From Aeromicrobium sp. Leaf245 (GTDB taxonomy: Bacteria; Actinomycetota; Actinomycetes; Propionibacteriales; Nocardioidaceae), in contig NZ_OW824151.1 in assembly GCF_942548115.1 (NCBI RefSeq), forward strand, positions 2,294,001 to 2,358,000: 64,000 nt of DNA, given 5' to 3'. This document shows, piece by piece, positions 27,670 to 34,572 of this stretch. The translations under genes were made by a program, and so were the position numbers. Each line of letters opens with the position of its first letter. Within the stretch, counting starts at the first letter, position 1. The notes under the pieces are model-generated. The model had not been told where the DNA came from. It worked only from the letters and a program-made list of their open reading frames with translations, and did not search any database.

Positions 27670-28331
27670 TGCGCGTCGCCATCGCGGGAGCCGGTGCCGT
27701 CGGCCGTTCCGTCGCGCTCGAGCTCACCGAGAACGGGCACCAGGTGCTCCTGATCGACAAGTCCCCCGGGTCCATCCGGTCCGACCTCGTGCCGAAGGCG
27801 CAGTGGCTTCTGGCCGATGCGTGCGAGATGTCCTCCCTCGAGGAGGCCGGGCTGCAGACGTGCGACGTGGTCATCGCCGCGACGGGCGACGACAAGGTCA
27901 ACCTGGTCGTCTCGCTGCTGGCCAAGACGGAGTTCTCGGTCCCCCGGACCGTCGGTCGCGTCAACCACCCGAGCAACGAGTGGCTGTTCGGCGAGACCTG
28001 GGGCGTCGACGTGGCGGTCTCGACCCCGCGGCTCATGTCGGCCCTGGTGGAGGAGGCGGTGTCGGTCGGCGACCTCGTGCGCCTGTTCACCTTCCGCCAG
28101 AGCAACACCAGCCTGGTCGAGCTGACGATGCCCGAGGACTCCCCCTTCGCCGGGCGCCTCGTGCGCGACGTCCCGTGGCCACGCGACGTGGTCCTCGTGG
28201 CCATCCTGCGCGACAACGCGATCGAGACGCCCGACCCGGAGCGCTCGCTCGAGGCGGGCGACGAGCTCTTGTTCGTCACCGCACCGGACGCGGAGGACGA
28301 GATCGGCGCCCTGCTCTCCCCCAAGTCGTGA
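27669..28331 (+). CDS. TrkA-family potassium uptake protein, second of pair
   Basis: A 220-residue RCK protein: MRVAIAGAGAVGRSVALEL (GxGxxG), LLIDKSPGS, then DVVIAATGDDKVNLVVSLLAKTEF and GRVNHPSNEWLF, and a C-terminal TrkA_C domain (LVELTMPEDSPFAGRLVRDVPWPRDVVLVAILR). It shares the base A of TGATG with the preceding gene and probably forms a hetero-oligomer with it. No TrkG/TrkH channel lies in the window; the divergent KimA-like permease is a possible partner. It ends at the large repeat-filled gap. Confidence 0.9.
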   Translation: MRVAIAGAGAVGRSVALELTENGHQVLLIDKSPGSIRSDLVPKAQWLLADACEMSSLEEAGLQTCDVVIAATGDDKVNLVVSLLAKTEFSVPRTVGRVNHPSNEWLFGETWGVDVAVSTPRLMSALVEEAVSVGDLVRLFTFRQSNTSLVELTMPEDSPFAGRLVRDVPWPRDVVLVAILRDNAIETPDPERSLEAGDELLFVTAPDAEDEIGALLSPKS

Positions 28332-28368
28332 GTCGCTGCTCGTCCTGAGGCGTCGTGGCTGCGTCGGC

Positions 28369-28461
28369 GGCTGGGCGTTCGCTCGCTGCTGTGTCGGCCG
28401 GCTGGGCGTTCGCTCGCGCCTACGTTGCCCGGCCGGGCGTTCACGCACTGCTGCGTCGCTG
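28369..28461. repeat. tandem repeat, 3 x 31 bp
   Basis: Units begin at 28369, 28400 and 28431 with GGCTGGGCGTTCGCTCG (third copy GGCCGGGCGTTCACGCA). The period is exactly 31 bp. Confidence 0.8.
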
Positions 28462-28578
28462 TGGCTGCGCGTCGGGGTGGTCTCCGAAAGGCCTCGACCG
28501 GAACGGTGGGTCTCGACTCGGCTGGGTCTGCGGGGCGCGGCCACGATTCTCCATCGGCGCGGGATCCACGCACGATCC

Positions 28579-28610
28579 TTCCTTCGCGTGGACCGTGCCA
28601 CGCAAAGGAA
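28579..28610. repeat. inverted repeat, 13-bp arms
   Basis: TTCCTTCGCGTGG (28579-28591), six-base loop, CCACGCAAAGGAA (28598-28610); one mismatch in the stem. It may be a terminator of the trkA operon or part of the repeat element. Confidence 0.6.
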
Positions 28611-28684
28611 GAACCCCTGCCCACCCGACGCACGAAGGGCCCCGTCGGACGCATGATTCTGCCTTCGCGCACAGCGATCCGAAC

Positions 28685-28726
28685 GATGCTGCGTTTGCTA
28701 CGGGATCCCGTAGCAAACGCAGCATC
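28685..28726. repeat. 42-bp perfect palindrome
   Basis: GATGCTGCGTTTGCTACGGG is followed by AT and then its exact reverse complement, centred on a GGATCC site. As RNA it makes a 19-bp stem with a 4-base loop on either strand. Located midway between two convergent genes, it may be a bidirectional terminator, although there is no T-tract. Confidence 0.85.
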
Positions 28727-28830
28727 CATCGACCCCTCACGCACGAACGCAGAACCTTGCGTCCCCCGAGCCACGCTCCGAGAACCCGACCGGGCCCAGA
28801 CCCCTCCGCCGGTCGAGGCCCTTTCGGAGC

Positions 28831-28985
28831 GCAGGTCGACGACGAGCCACAGCGACGCAGCCGCAGGTCGAGACCCAGCCACATCGACGCAGCCGCAGGT
28901 CGAGACCCAGCCACATCGACGCAGCCGCAGGTCGAGACCCACCCGGAGCAGCGCAGCCGCAGGTCGAGGCCCCGCCGCAGCGAAC
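28831..28985. repeat. tandem repeat, about 5 x 32 bp
   Basis: GCAGGTCGA recurs at 28831, 28863, 28895, 28927 and 28959, an exact 32-bp period. The second and third units are identical; the first, fourth and fifth diverge. There are no unique spacers, so it is not a CRISPR array. Confidence 0.85.
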
Positions 28986-28991
28986 AGCGCG

Positions 28992-29660
28992 TCACCGAGT
29001 AGCAGGCGGCTCCGGCTCGGCCTCGGCCTCGATCGGGGTGGAGTTGCGCGAGAGCACCCACGCCATCGCCGCGAACGCCGCGACCTGCAGGGGCCAGCCG
29101 AGCACGACCTTGGAGGTGCCGAGCAGCGCCACGTGGTCGCCGGCCCACAGCGGGTACTGCACCACGACCCGCAGGATGCAGGGTGCGGCGAAGAGCCAGG
29201 TCAGCAGGGAGCACAGCCGGACGAGCTGCCGGTCCTCGTGCCACTCGGTGGGCTCGCCGGTGAGGCTGCCGATGAGGAACCCGATGAGGGGCCACCCCAC
29301 GAGGATCGAGACGATGAACACCGCCGCGTAGGCGCCGTTGTAGAGAATCCCGGGCAGGAACACGTCACGAGCCTCGCCGCTGCGCGACGCGAACACGGCG
29401 GCGATGGCGATGCCGATGAGGGCGTTCAGCACGAACTGCACGGTGGAGCGCTGGGCGAGCCGCACCACGACCAGCAGGACCGCCGCGCCGACGCTCGCGA
29501 CGAGCGAGGTCCGCAGGTCCTGCGTGCTGATCCAGCAGATCGTGAACACGATCGTGGGCACGGCACTCTCGACGATGCCGCGCCCGCCGCCGAGCGCCTC
29601 GGAGAGCTTGGACCGCACCAGCTCCTCGACGGTGGCGACGCTCGCGCCGGCCTCGCTCAT
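28992..29660 (-). CDS. DUF3159 integral membrane protein
   Basis: A 222-residue protein from ATG 29660, which overlaps the OB-fold stop (ATGA). It opens with VEELVRSKLSEALGGGRGIVESAVPTIVFTICW, the DUF3159 hallmark, then five or six hydrophobic segments including SLVASVGAAVLLVVVRLA, FVLNALIGIAIAAVFA, YAAVFIVSILVGWPLIGFLIG and LQVAAFAAMAWVLS. A loop FLPGILYNGAYA and the region TEWHEDRQLVRLCSLLTWLFAAPCILR are well conserved in the family. Function is unknown; the gene is always near dut, DUF3710 and the OB-fold gene in actinobacteria. Confidence 0.85.
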   Translation of the reverse strand: MSEAGASVATVEELVRSKLSEALGGGRGIVESAVPTIVFTICWISTQDLRTSLVASVGAAVLLVVVRLAQRSTVQFVLNALIGIAIAAVFASRSGEARDVFLPGILYNGAYAAVFIVSILVGWPLIGFLIGSLTGEPTEWHEDRQLVRLCSLLTWLFAAPCILRVVVQYPLWAGDHVALLGTSKVVLGWPLQVAAFAAMAWVLSRNSTPIEAEAEPEPPATR

Positions 29661-30013
29661 GCGTCCAGCTCGTAGCGCGGGTTGTAGAGCACGAAGGCGT
29701 CGCCGCGGCGACCGATGCGGCCGTGCACGGTCAGACGTCGCCCGGGCTCGATGCCCTCGATCCGGCGTCGGCCCAGCCACACGAGGGTGACCTGCCCGGA
29801 CCCGTCGTAGAGCTGCGCCTCGAGGGCGCTCGCACCGTCGGCGACCGGGCGGGTGGTGACGGACCGCAGCTCACCGTGCAGCGAGCAGACCGACCTCTCG
29901 GCCTGGGCGGTGAGCAACCGGCAGCCCGCGGCGTCGGCGCTGCGCTGCAGCTCCTGGTCCTCGAGCTGCTCGAGGGTCGCGCGGCGCATGGGGCGGCGCA
30001 GTCGGGATGCCAT
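29657..30013 (-). CDS. OB-fold nucleic-acid-binding domain protein
   Basis: A 118-residue protein with an OB-fold after an N-terminal helix (LEQLEDQELQRSADAAGC). The strands EAQLYDGSGQVTLVWLGRRRIEGIEPGRRLTVHGRIG and FVLYNPRYEL match the tRNA-anti-like OB domain seen in RecG and related proteins. It is probably a small nucleic-acid-binding protein, partner unknown. It is coupled to the DUF3159 gene downstream and has a TAGGAT box 6 nt before its ATG. Confidence 0.8.
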   Translation of the reverse strand: MASRLRRPMRRATLEQLEDQELQRSADAAGCRLLTAQAERSVCSLHGELRSVTTRPVADGASALEAQLYDGSGQVTLVWLGRRRIEGIEPGRRLTVHGRIGRRGDAFVLYNPRYELDA

Positions 30014-30019
30014 GTCTCG

Positions 30020-30025
30020 ATCCTA
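30020..30025 (-). promoter_or_regulatory. -10 box of OB-fold gene, leaderless
   Basis: TAGGAT on the minus strand, then CGAGAC and the ATG at 30013. It gives the OB-fold/DUF3159 pair its own promoter apart from dut-DUF3710. Confidence 0.5.
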
Positions 30026-30036
30026 GGCCGCGAACC

Positions 30037-30699
30037 TCAGGCCTGGGTGCCGTGGCCGGGTGGCTCCTCGGCCACCGCACCCTCGGGCACCTCGATGAGC
30101 AGGGCCTCACGCACCAGGCGCGGCTCGTCACCTCGGACGACGACGACCTCACGGAACGCACGCTCGAGCAGTCCGTCCTCGTCGGGCTCGAGCGCAGCCG
30201 ACCCGAGGAAGGTCGCACGAAGCATCCAGCGCGGCCCCTCGACCGCGAGGATCCGTGACGGCTGGAAGCCGTCCTGGCCGTCGGGGAGCTTCACGGGGAC
30301 CTGGACGCGAAGCTCGGGACCGAACGGTCCGTCGACCTGCTCGGCCGTGCCCTCGAGCCGCTCGACCTCCGCGAGCAGCTCGCCACGGACCTCGTCCCAC
30401 AGCCCACCGCTGCGCGGCGCGGCGAAGACCCGCAGCTCGAGCCCCGACTCCTCCGTGACCAGCACGACGGACCCGGTGCTTCCGCCGTCGTCCTGGGGCA
30501 CCTGGAGCTGGAAGCCGATGCGTCCGCGGATGCGCAGCGGTCCGAGGTCGATGTAGCCCGTGCCGTCCCCGGTGAAGTCTCGCGAGTCCCAGGGGCCGGA
30601 CGGCTCCTCGGTGGGCGTCGTGGACACGACGTCGGGCTCCGTGCCCGTCTCGTCGGTCTGCACTGCCTGGTCGTCACGCTCTCGGCGTCGACGGATCAT
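30037..30699 (-). CDS. DUF3710 protein
   Basis: A 220-residue soluble protein: a basic start [10 protein letters not shown], an acidic linker, then the DUF3710 domain from about residue 40 ([27 protein letters not shown]) through [68 protein letters not shown] and [20 protein letters not shown]. Function unknown. Its start overlaps the dut stop by 4 bp, so it is made together with dUTPase. Confidence 0.88.
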   Translation of the reverse strand: MIRRRRERDDQAVQTDETGTEPDVVSTTPTEEPSGPWDSRDFTGDGTGYIDLGPLRIRGRIGFQLQVPQDDGGSTGSVVLVTEESGLELRVFAAPRSGGLWDEVRGELLAEVERLEGTAEQVDGPFGPELRVQVPVKLPDGQDGFQPSRILAVEGPRWMLRATFLGSAALEPDEDGLLERAFREVVVVRGDEPRLVREALLIEVPEGAVAEEPPGHGTQA

Positions 30700-31154
30700 G
30701 CGTCCTCCCCCATGGATCGGTGGCCCCCGGTGGAGCCGTAGCCCCCGGCGCCTCGGCTGGTGTCCTCGAGTGACTCGACCTCGCGGAAGGTCACGTGCTC
30801 GACCCGCTGCACCACGAGCTGCGCGATGCGGTCGCCGCGGGCGATCCGGACGGTCTCGTGCAGGTCGTGGTTGACCAGCAGGACCTTGATCTCGCCCCGG
30901 TAGCCGGCATCGATGGTGCCGGGCGTGTTCACCACGGAGAGTCCGTGGCGCAGGGCCAGCCCGGACCGTGGGTGGACGAAGGCCGCGAAGCCGTCGGGCA
31001 GGGCCAGGGCGATGCCCGTGGGCACGAGCACGCGCTCGCCCGGCGCGAGGGTCGCATCCTCGGCGGCGTGCAGGTCGGCACCCGCGTCACCCGGGTGCGC
31101 ATAGGTCGGGGCCGGGAGCCGCGGGTCGAGGCGACGCACCGCGATCTCGAGCAT
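30696..31154 (-). CDS. dut: deoxyuridine 5'-triphosphate nucleotidohydrolase (dUTPase)
   Basis: A 152-residue trimeric dUTPase with all five motifs: [12 protein letters not shown] (I), [11 protein letters not shown] (II), [22 protein letters not shown] (III), [13 protein letters not shown] (IV) and the C-terminal [11 protein letters not shown] arm (V). It hydrolyses dUTP to dUMP and pyrophosphate, keeping uracil out of DNA. The ATG at 31154 lies 7 nt after a TAGGGT box (leaderless). DUF3710 follows with a 4-bp overlap. Confidence 0.97.
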   Translation of the reverse strand: MLEIAVRRLDPRLPAPTYAHPGDAGADLHAAEDATLAPGERVLVPTGIALALPDGFAAFVHPRSGLALRHGLSVVNTPGTIDAGYRGEIKVLLVNHDLHETVRIARGDRIAQLVVQRVEHVTFREVESLEDTSRGAGGYGSTGGHRSMGEDA

Positions 31155-31161
31155 GCTCGCG

Positions 31162-31167
31162 ACCCTA
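31162..31167 (-). promoter_or_regulatory. -10 box of dut, leaderless
   Basis: TAGGGT on the minus strand, then CGCGAGC and the ATG at 31154. Confidence 0.5.
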
Positions 31168-31205
31168 CTCGGGCCGACCACGCCCGGATGCGGCAGGCTG
31201 GGAGC

Positions 31206-31739
31206 GTGCAAACCCGTCGTGAGCGACTCCTCGCTCCCCCCGCGTGGTGGATCGCCGTCGCGGCCTTCGCGATCGCGTGGGGCTGGGTGGCGTTCGTCGT
31301 CGCAGGACCGCCGACCGCGGTCGCCGTGGCCGTGGCGGTGGCCGTCGTGGCGGGTGCCCTGCTGTGGTCGTACGGGTCGACGGTGCTCGAGGCCGGACCC
31401 GACGGCCTCCGTGTGGGGCGCGCCCACCTGACGCACGAGCACGTGGGCGCGGTCACGGCGCTCGACGCGGCCGGTGCACGGACCCTGCTCGGTCCCGGCG
31501 CCGACGCCCGCGCCTGGCTGCACGTCCGGCCGTACATCGCCACCGCCGTGCAGGTGGAGGTCCGCGATCCGGCCGACCCCGCGCCCTACTGGGTGGTCTC
31601 GACCCGCGATCCGTCCGCGATCGCCCAGACCCTCGGCCGTCCTGCCGGGCCGATCCGACCCGAGGCCGGCACCCAGGGCACCCACCAGCCCAGCACCGAC
31701 CAAGCCAGCACCGACCAACCCCGCACCGACCCGAGGTGA
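31206..31739 (+). CDS. DUF3093 membrane protein
   Basis: A 177-residue protein from GTG 31206 ([23 protein letters not shown]). Two transmembrane segments ([21 protein letters not shown] and [19 protein letters not shown]) are followed by a cytoplasmic PH-like domain ending [16 protein letters not shown], the DUF3093 pattern. It is divergent from dut, 51 bp away. The last 20 or so residues are a low-complexity tail of STDQ-type repeats encoded by near-identical 15-bp units. Function unknown. Confidence 0.82.
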   Translation: MQTRRERLLAPPAWWIAVAAFAIAWGWVAFVVAGPPTAVAVAVAVAVVAGALLWSYGSTVLEAGPDGLRVGRAHLTHEHVGAVTALDAAGARTLLGPGADARAWLHVRPYIATAVQVEVRDPADPAPYWVVSTRDPSAIAQTLGRPAGPIRPEAGTQGTHQPSTDQASTDQPRTDPR

Positions 31740-31744
31740 CGACC

Positions 31745-32212
31745 ATGCCCCGCAAGCGCCGACGCCGCACGTCCGCTCCCACGCTCGAGTCGGCCACGCC
31801 CGCGAGGCGACCGTCGCGCTCGAGCCGCAGCACGTGGAAGCTGCTCGACCGCGGCTCCACCGTCGCGGCGGGTCTGCTGGCACGTCAGGTCTCGACGCTG
31901 GCCTGGCGGGCCGCGACCGGCAAGAAGCCCCCGACCGCGGGGCGACACCCCGAGGTCGAGACCCGCGAGGCCGTCGCCTGGGCCGTCATCGGAGGTGCAC
32001 TCGTCGAGGTCGTGAGGCTGCTCGTGCGCCGCGGCGCGGCCGGGTACTGGGTCCGCTCGACGGGCGACCTGCCTCCGGGCATGAAGCCCCTGAAGGGCGC
32101 CACCAAGGGTGGCGTCGCCGGAGCAGCGCAGGCGGCGGCACGGACGGCTGGAGGAACGGCGAAGCCGGCCTCCTCACGGAAGCCGGCTCCTGGTCGTCGG
32201 CGCTCGCGCTGA
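31745..32212 (+). CDS. DUF4235 small membrane protein
   Basis: A 155-residue protein, ATG 31745, 5 nt after the DUF3093 stop. A very basic N-terminus (PRKRRRRTS) is followed by the DUF4235 motif [35 protein letters not shown] and a second segment [28 protein letters not shown]. The C-terminus is rich in Ala, Lys and Arg. The family has unknown function and usually two short helices. It ends convergently with the DUF4193 gene. Confidence 0.75.
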   Translation: MPRKRRRRTSAPTLESATPARRPSRSSRSTWKLLDRGSTVAAGLLARQVSTLAWRAATGKKPPTAGRHPEVETREAVAWAVIGGALVEVVRLLVRRGAAGYWVRSTGDLPPGMKPLKGATKGGVAGAAQAAARTAGGTAKPASSRKPAPGRRRSR

Positions 32213-32230
32213 GCGAGCTCGGACGGTGCG

Positions 32231-32530
32231 TCAGTAGGCGCAGTCCCGGCAGATGAGCCGGTCGCCCTTCTCCTCGGCGAGCTGGGAACGGTGGTGCACC
32301 AGGAAGCACGACGAGCACGTGAACTCGTCGGACTTGCGCGGGACCACCTGGACGGCCAGCTCCTCGTGGGAGAGGTCGGCACCCGGCAGCTCGAACGACT
32401 CGGCCGCTTCGACCTCGTCCTCGTCCACCTTGCCCGAGTTCTTCTCGTGGCGACGCGCCTTGAGCTCCTCGATGCTGTCCTCGGACTGCTCTTCGTCAGT
32501 CTTGCGAGGCGCGTCGTAGTCGGTAGCCAT
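32231..32530 (-). CDS. DUF4193 zinc-ribbon protein
   Basis: A 99-residue protein typical of DUF4193: an acidic N-terminal half (MATDYDAPRKTDEEQSEDSIEELKARR), ELPGADLSHEELAVQVVPRKSDEFTCSSCFLVHHRSQLA and the final CRDCAY. The CxxC...CxxC pair is a zinc ribbon. The gene is present in nearly all actinobacteria next to dut. GGAGGGG precedes the ATG. A role in transcription or RNA-polymerase binding is plausible for the size and fold, but unproven. Confidence 0.88.
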   Translation of the reverse strand: MATDYDAPRKTDEEQSEDSIEELKARRHEKNSGKVDEDEVEAAESFELPGADLSHEELAVQVVPRKSDEFTCSSCFLVHHRSQLAEEKGDRLICRDCAY

Positions 32531-32594
32531 GTACCCCTCCGTCGTGTGCGTTCAACCGACGGGATTGTTCCACACCGCTGCAAGCGGCCGTCGG

Positions 32595-33419
32595 TCAGAA
32601 CCCACAAGTCCGGACGAGGTCGAAGTATTCCCCTGCAAGCGCAGGATGCGCCGCCATCACGAGGCGCAGATCCGGCGGGCCGTCGAGGCCCTCGACGAGC
32701 ACACCGGCCTCGCGAGCCACCAGTCCTCCCGCAGCGAGGTCCCACGGGTGCAGCCCCTGCTCGACGTAGGCGTCCAGACGGCCCTCGGCGAGCGCGCACA
32801 GGTCGAGCGCCGCCGAGCCGATCCGCCGGATGTCCCTGACGTGCGGCAGCAGGCGGGCCGCGGCCGCCGCCTGGTGCTCGCGGACCTCGCGCACGTAGTT
32901 GAAGCCCGTCCCGACGAGGGCCTGGGAGAGCGGCGGCGGTCCCGGTGCACGCAGCGGCACCCGACGTTCGCCGTCCCAGCGCCAGGCGCCGCCCTCGAGC
33001 ACGGCACCCCACCGCTCCCCCGACGCGATGTTCACCACGAAGCCCGCGACGACCCGCTCGCCGGTCGCGTCGGTGACCCGCGCGGCGATGGACACCGCGT
33101 ACGCGGGAATCCCGTATACGAAGTTCACGGTGCCGTCGATCGGGTCGACCACCCAGTCGACCCCGCTCGTGCCGACCACGTCGGCACCTTCCTCGCCGAC
33201 GAACCCGTCGTCGGGCCGTGCGTCGAGGATGCGGTGGCGGATCAGGTCCTCGCTGGCCCGGTCGACCTCGGTGACCACGTCGATGGGGCTCGACTTGGTC
33301 GCCGCGACCGCCACGCGGCCCTCCGGCCGCTCTCGGCGCACCAGGGCCGCCGCCTCCAGCCCGACGTCGTGCGCCAGCGTCAGGAGCAGCTCACGGGCGG
33401 GCGGGACGGACGGGCTCAC
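32595..33419 (-). CDS. inositol-monophosphatase-family phosphatase
   Basis: A 274-residue protein from GTG 33419, overlapping the hemH stop by GTGA. Family motifs are VTEVDRASED, VGEEGA (metal-binding Glu), WVVDPIDGTVNFVYGIP (the DPIDGT signature) and HPWDLAAGGLVAREAG near the C-terminus. It hydrolyses a phosphate monoester with Mg2+; inositol phosphate, histidinol phosphate or a nucleotide are all possible in this family. The context does not choose between them. Confidence 0.88.
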   Translation of the reverse strand: MSPSVPPARELLLTLAHDVGLEAAALVRRERPEGRVAVAATKSSPIDVVTEVDRASEDLIRHRILDARPDDGFVGEEGADVVGTSGVDWVVDPIDGTVNFVYGIPAYAVSIAARVTDATGERVVAGFVVNIASGERWGAVLEGGAWRWDGERRVPLRAPGPPPLSQALVGTGFNYVREVREHQAAAAARLLPHVRDIRRIGSAALDLCALAEGRLDAYVEQGLHPWDLAAGGLVAREAGVLVEGLDGPPDLRLVMAAHPALAGEYFDLVRTCGF

Positions 33420-34468
33420 GGGTGCGCGGGACGGTCGCCGCGCAGGTTCGCGCAGCAGCCCGGCACGCACACGACCGGGTTGGCAGCACACCGGCCGAGC
33501 GTGGCCGGCGTGGGCGACTCGCCGCGGTCGACGGCGGCCCGCTCCTGCAGCAGGTCGGTGATCATCGCGACGAAGCCGGGGTGCGTCCCCGGCGTGGGCA
33601 CGCGGACGAACCTCATGCCGAGCTTCTCGGCGGTCTCCGCCGCCTCGGTGTCGAGGTCGTACACGACCTCCATGTGGTCGGACACGAAGCCGATCGGGAC
33701 GACCACGACGGACGTGACGCCGTCGGCGGCCAGCTGCTCGAGGTGGTCGTTGACGTCGGGCTCCAGCCACGGGGTCCGCGGCGAGCCGGACCGGGAGCAG
33801 TACACGAGGTCCCACGGCACGTCACGGTGCTGCGGCGCGAGACCCTCCATGACCAGCCGACCCGCCTCGAGGTGCTGGGACCGGTACGCGCCCACGCCCG
33901 GCCCGCCGCTCGCGTCGTTCATGGCGTCAGGGATCGAGTGGGTCACGAACACCACCCGCGTGCCGTCGGGAGCCTCGTCCAGGGCGGCGCCCGTGTGCTC
34001 CACGAAGGGGCCGATGAATCCCGGGTGGTTGAACGGCAGCCGGAGCCGGCTGAGCTCGATGTCGAGGCCCTCGGTCGCGTCGGCGAGGTTCTCGCGGTAC
34101 TGGCGGCAGCCCGAGTACGACGAGTACGCGCTCGTCAGGAAGTAGGCGGCGTGGCGGACCCCGTCGGCGACCATCGCCTCGAGCGCCTCGCGCAGGTACG
34201 GGGTCCAGTTGCGGTTGCCCCAGTAGACCGGCAGGTCGACGTCGCGATCGGCCAGCTCGCCCTCGAGCGCCGCGATCACGTCGCGGTTCAGGTCGTTGAT
34301 CGGGCTGCGACCACCGAACAGGAAGTAGTGCTCGCCCACCTCCTCCAGGCGCTCGCGCGGGATGCCCTTGCCGGCGGTCACGTTCTCCAGGAACGGGACG
34401 ACGTCGTCGGGCTTCTCCGGCCCGCCGAAGGAGACGTAGAGCAGGGCGTCGAAGGGGCGTACATCCAT
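33416..34468 (-). CDS. hemH: ferrochelatase, [2Fe-2S] actinobacterial type (coproporphyrin III ferrochelatase)
   Basis: A 350-residue protein from ATG 34468. Conserved parts are DALLYVSFGGPEKPDDV, YWGNRNWTPYL, FLTSAYSSYSGCRQYREN with Cys121, FVTHSIP with the catalytic His177, and QHLEAGRLV. The C-terminal cysteines 327, 334, 338 and 339 together with Cys121 correspond to the [2Fe-2S] ligands of the Mycobacterium enzyme (Cys158, 332, 339, 341). In actinobacteria it inserts Fe2+ into coproporphyrin III on the way to haem (also named cpfC). It is coupled to the inositol-phosphatase-family gene. Confidence 0.95.
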   Translation of the reverse strand: MDVRPFDALLYVSFGGPEKPDDVVPFLENVTAGKGIPRERLEEVGEHYFLFGGRSPINDLNRDVIAALEGELADRDVDLPVYWGNRNWTPYLREALEAMVADGVRHAAYFLTSAYSSYSGCRQYRENLADATEGLDIELSRLRLPFNHPGFIGPFVEHTGAALDEAPDGTRVVFVTHSIPDAMNDASGGPGVGAYRSQHLEAGRLVMEGLAPQHRDVPWDLVYCSRSGSPRTPWLEPDVNDHLEQLAADGVTSVVVVPIGFVSDHMEVVYDLDTEAAETAEKLGMRFVRVPTPGTHPGFVAMITDLLQERAAVDRGESPTPATLGRCAANPVVCVPGCCANLRGDRPAHP

Positions 34469-34484
34469 GAGGTCATCGTCCCAT

Positions 34485-34515
34485 GCAGGCCCCCGGCCCG
34501 CCGGGGGTAGCCTGC
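34485..34515. repeat. hairpin in the hemH/MFS divergent region
   Basis: GCAGGCCCCCGG (34485-34496), loop CCCG, CCGGGG, a 3-base bulge, GCCTGC (34510-34515). A 12-bp stem in the 5' leader of hemH, 16 bp from its ATG; it could affect hemH translation or be an operator. Confidence 0.45.
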
Positions 34516-34572
34516 CTGCGCCGAGAATGACGGGGCGTCGGCACCCGCCGGCGGCGACGAGGAGGTGACACG

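Larger units (their letters stand above)
28332..28991. other. 660-bp gene-free convergent region rich in repeats
   Basis: Between the second trkA gene and the convergent DUF3159 gene no ORF has codon usage or start signals of a gene. The stretch holds three 31-bp tandem units, an interrupted inverted repeat, a 42-bp perfect palindrome and five 32-bp tandem units, described separately. Short phrases such as CACGATTCT and CCTTCGCG also recur between them. Confidence 0.7.

Noticed and set aside
28831-28985. Possible CRISPR array
   Set aside because: The units follow each other without unique spacers (32-bp period with no second conserved/variable part), and no cas genes are nearby.
28332-28991. 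Insertion sequence or phage remnant
   Set aside because: No transposase or integrase fragment in six frames and no target-site duplication flanking the gap; only repeats are visible.
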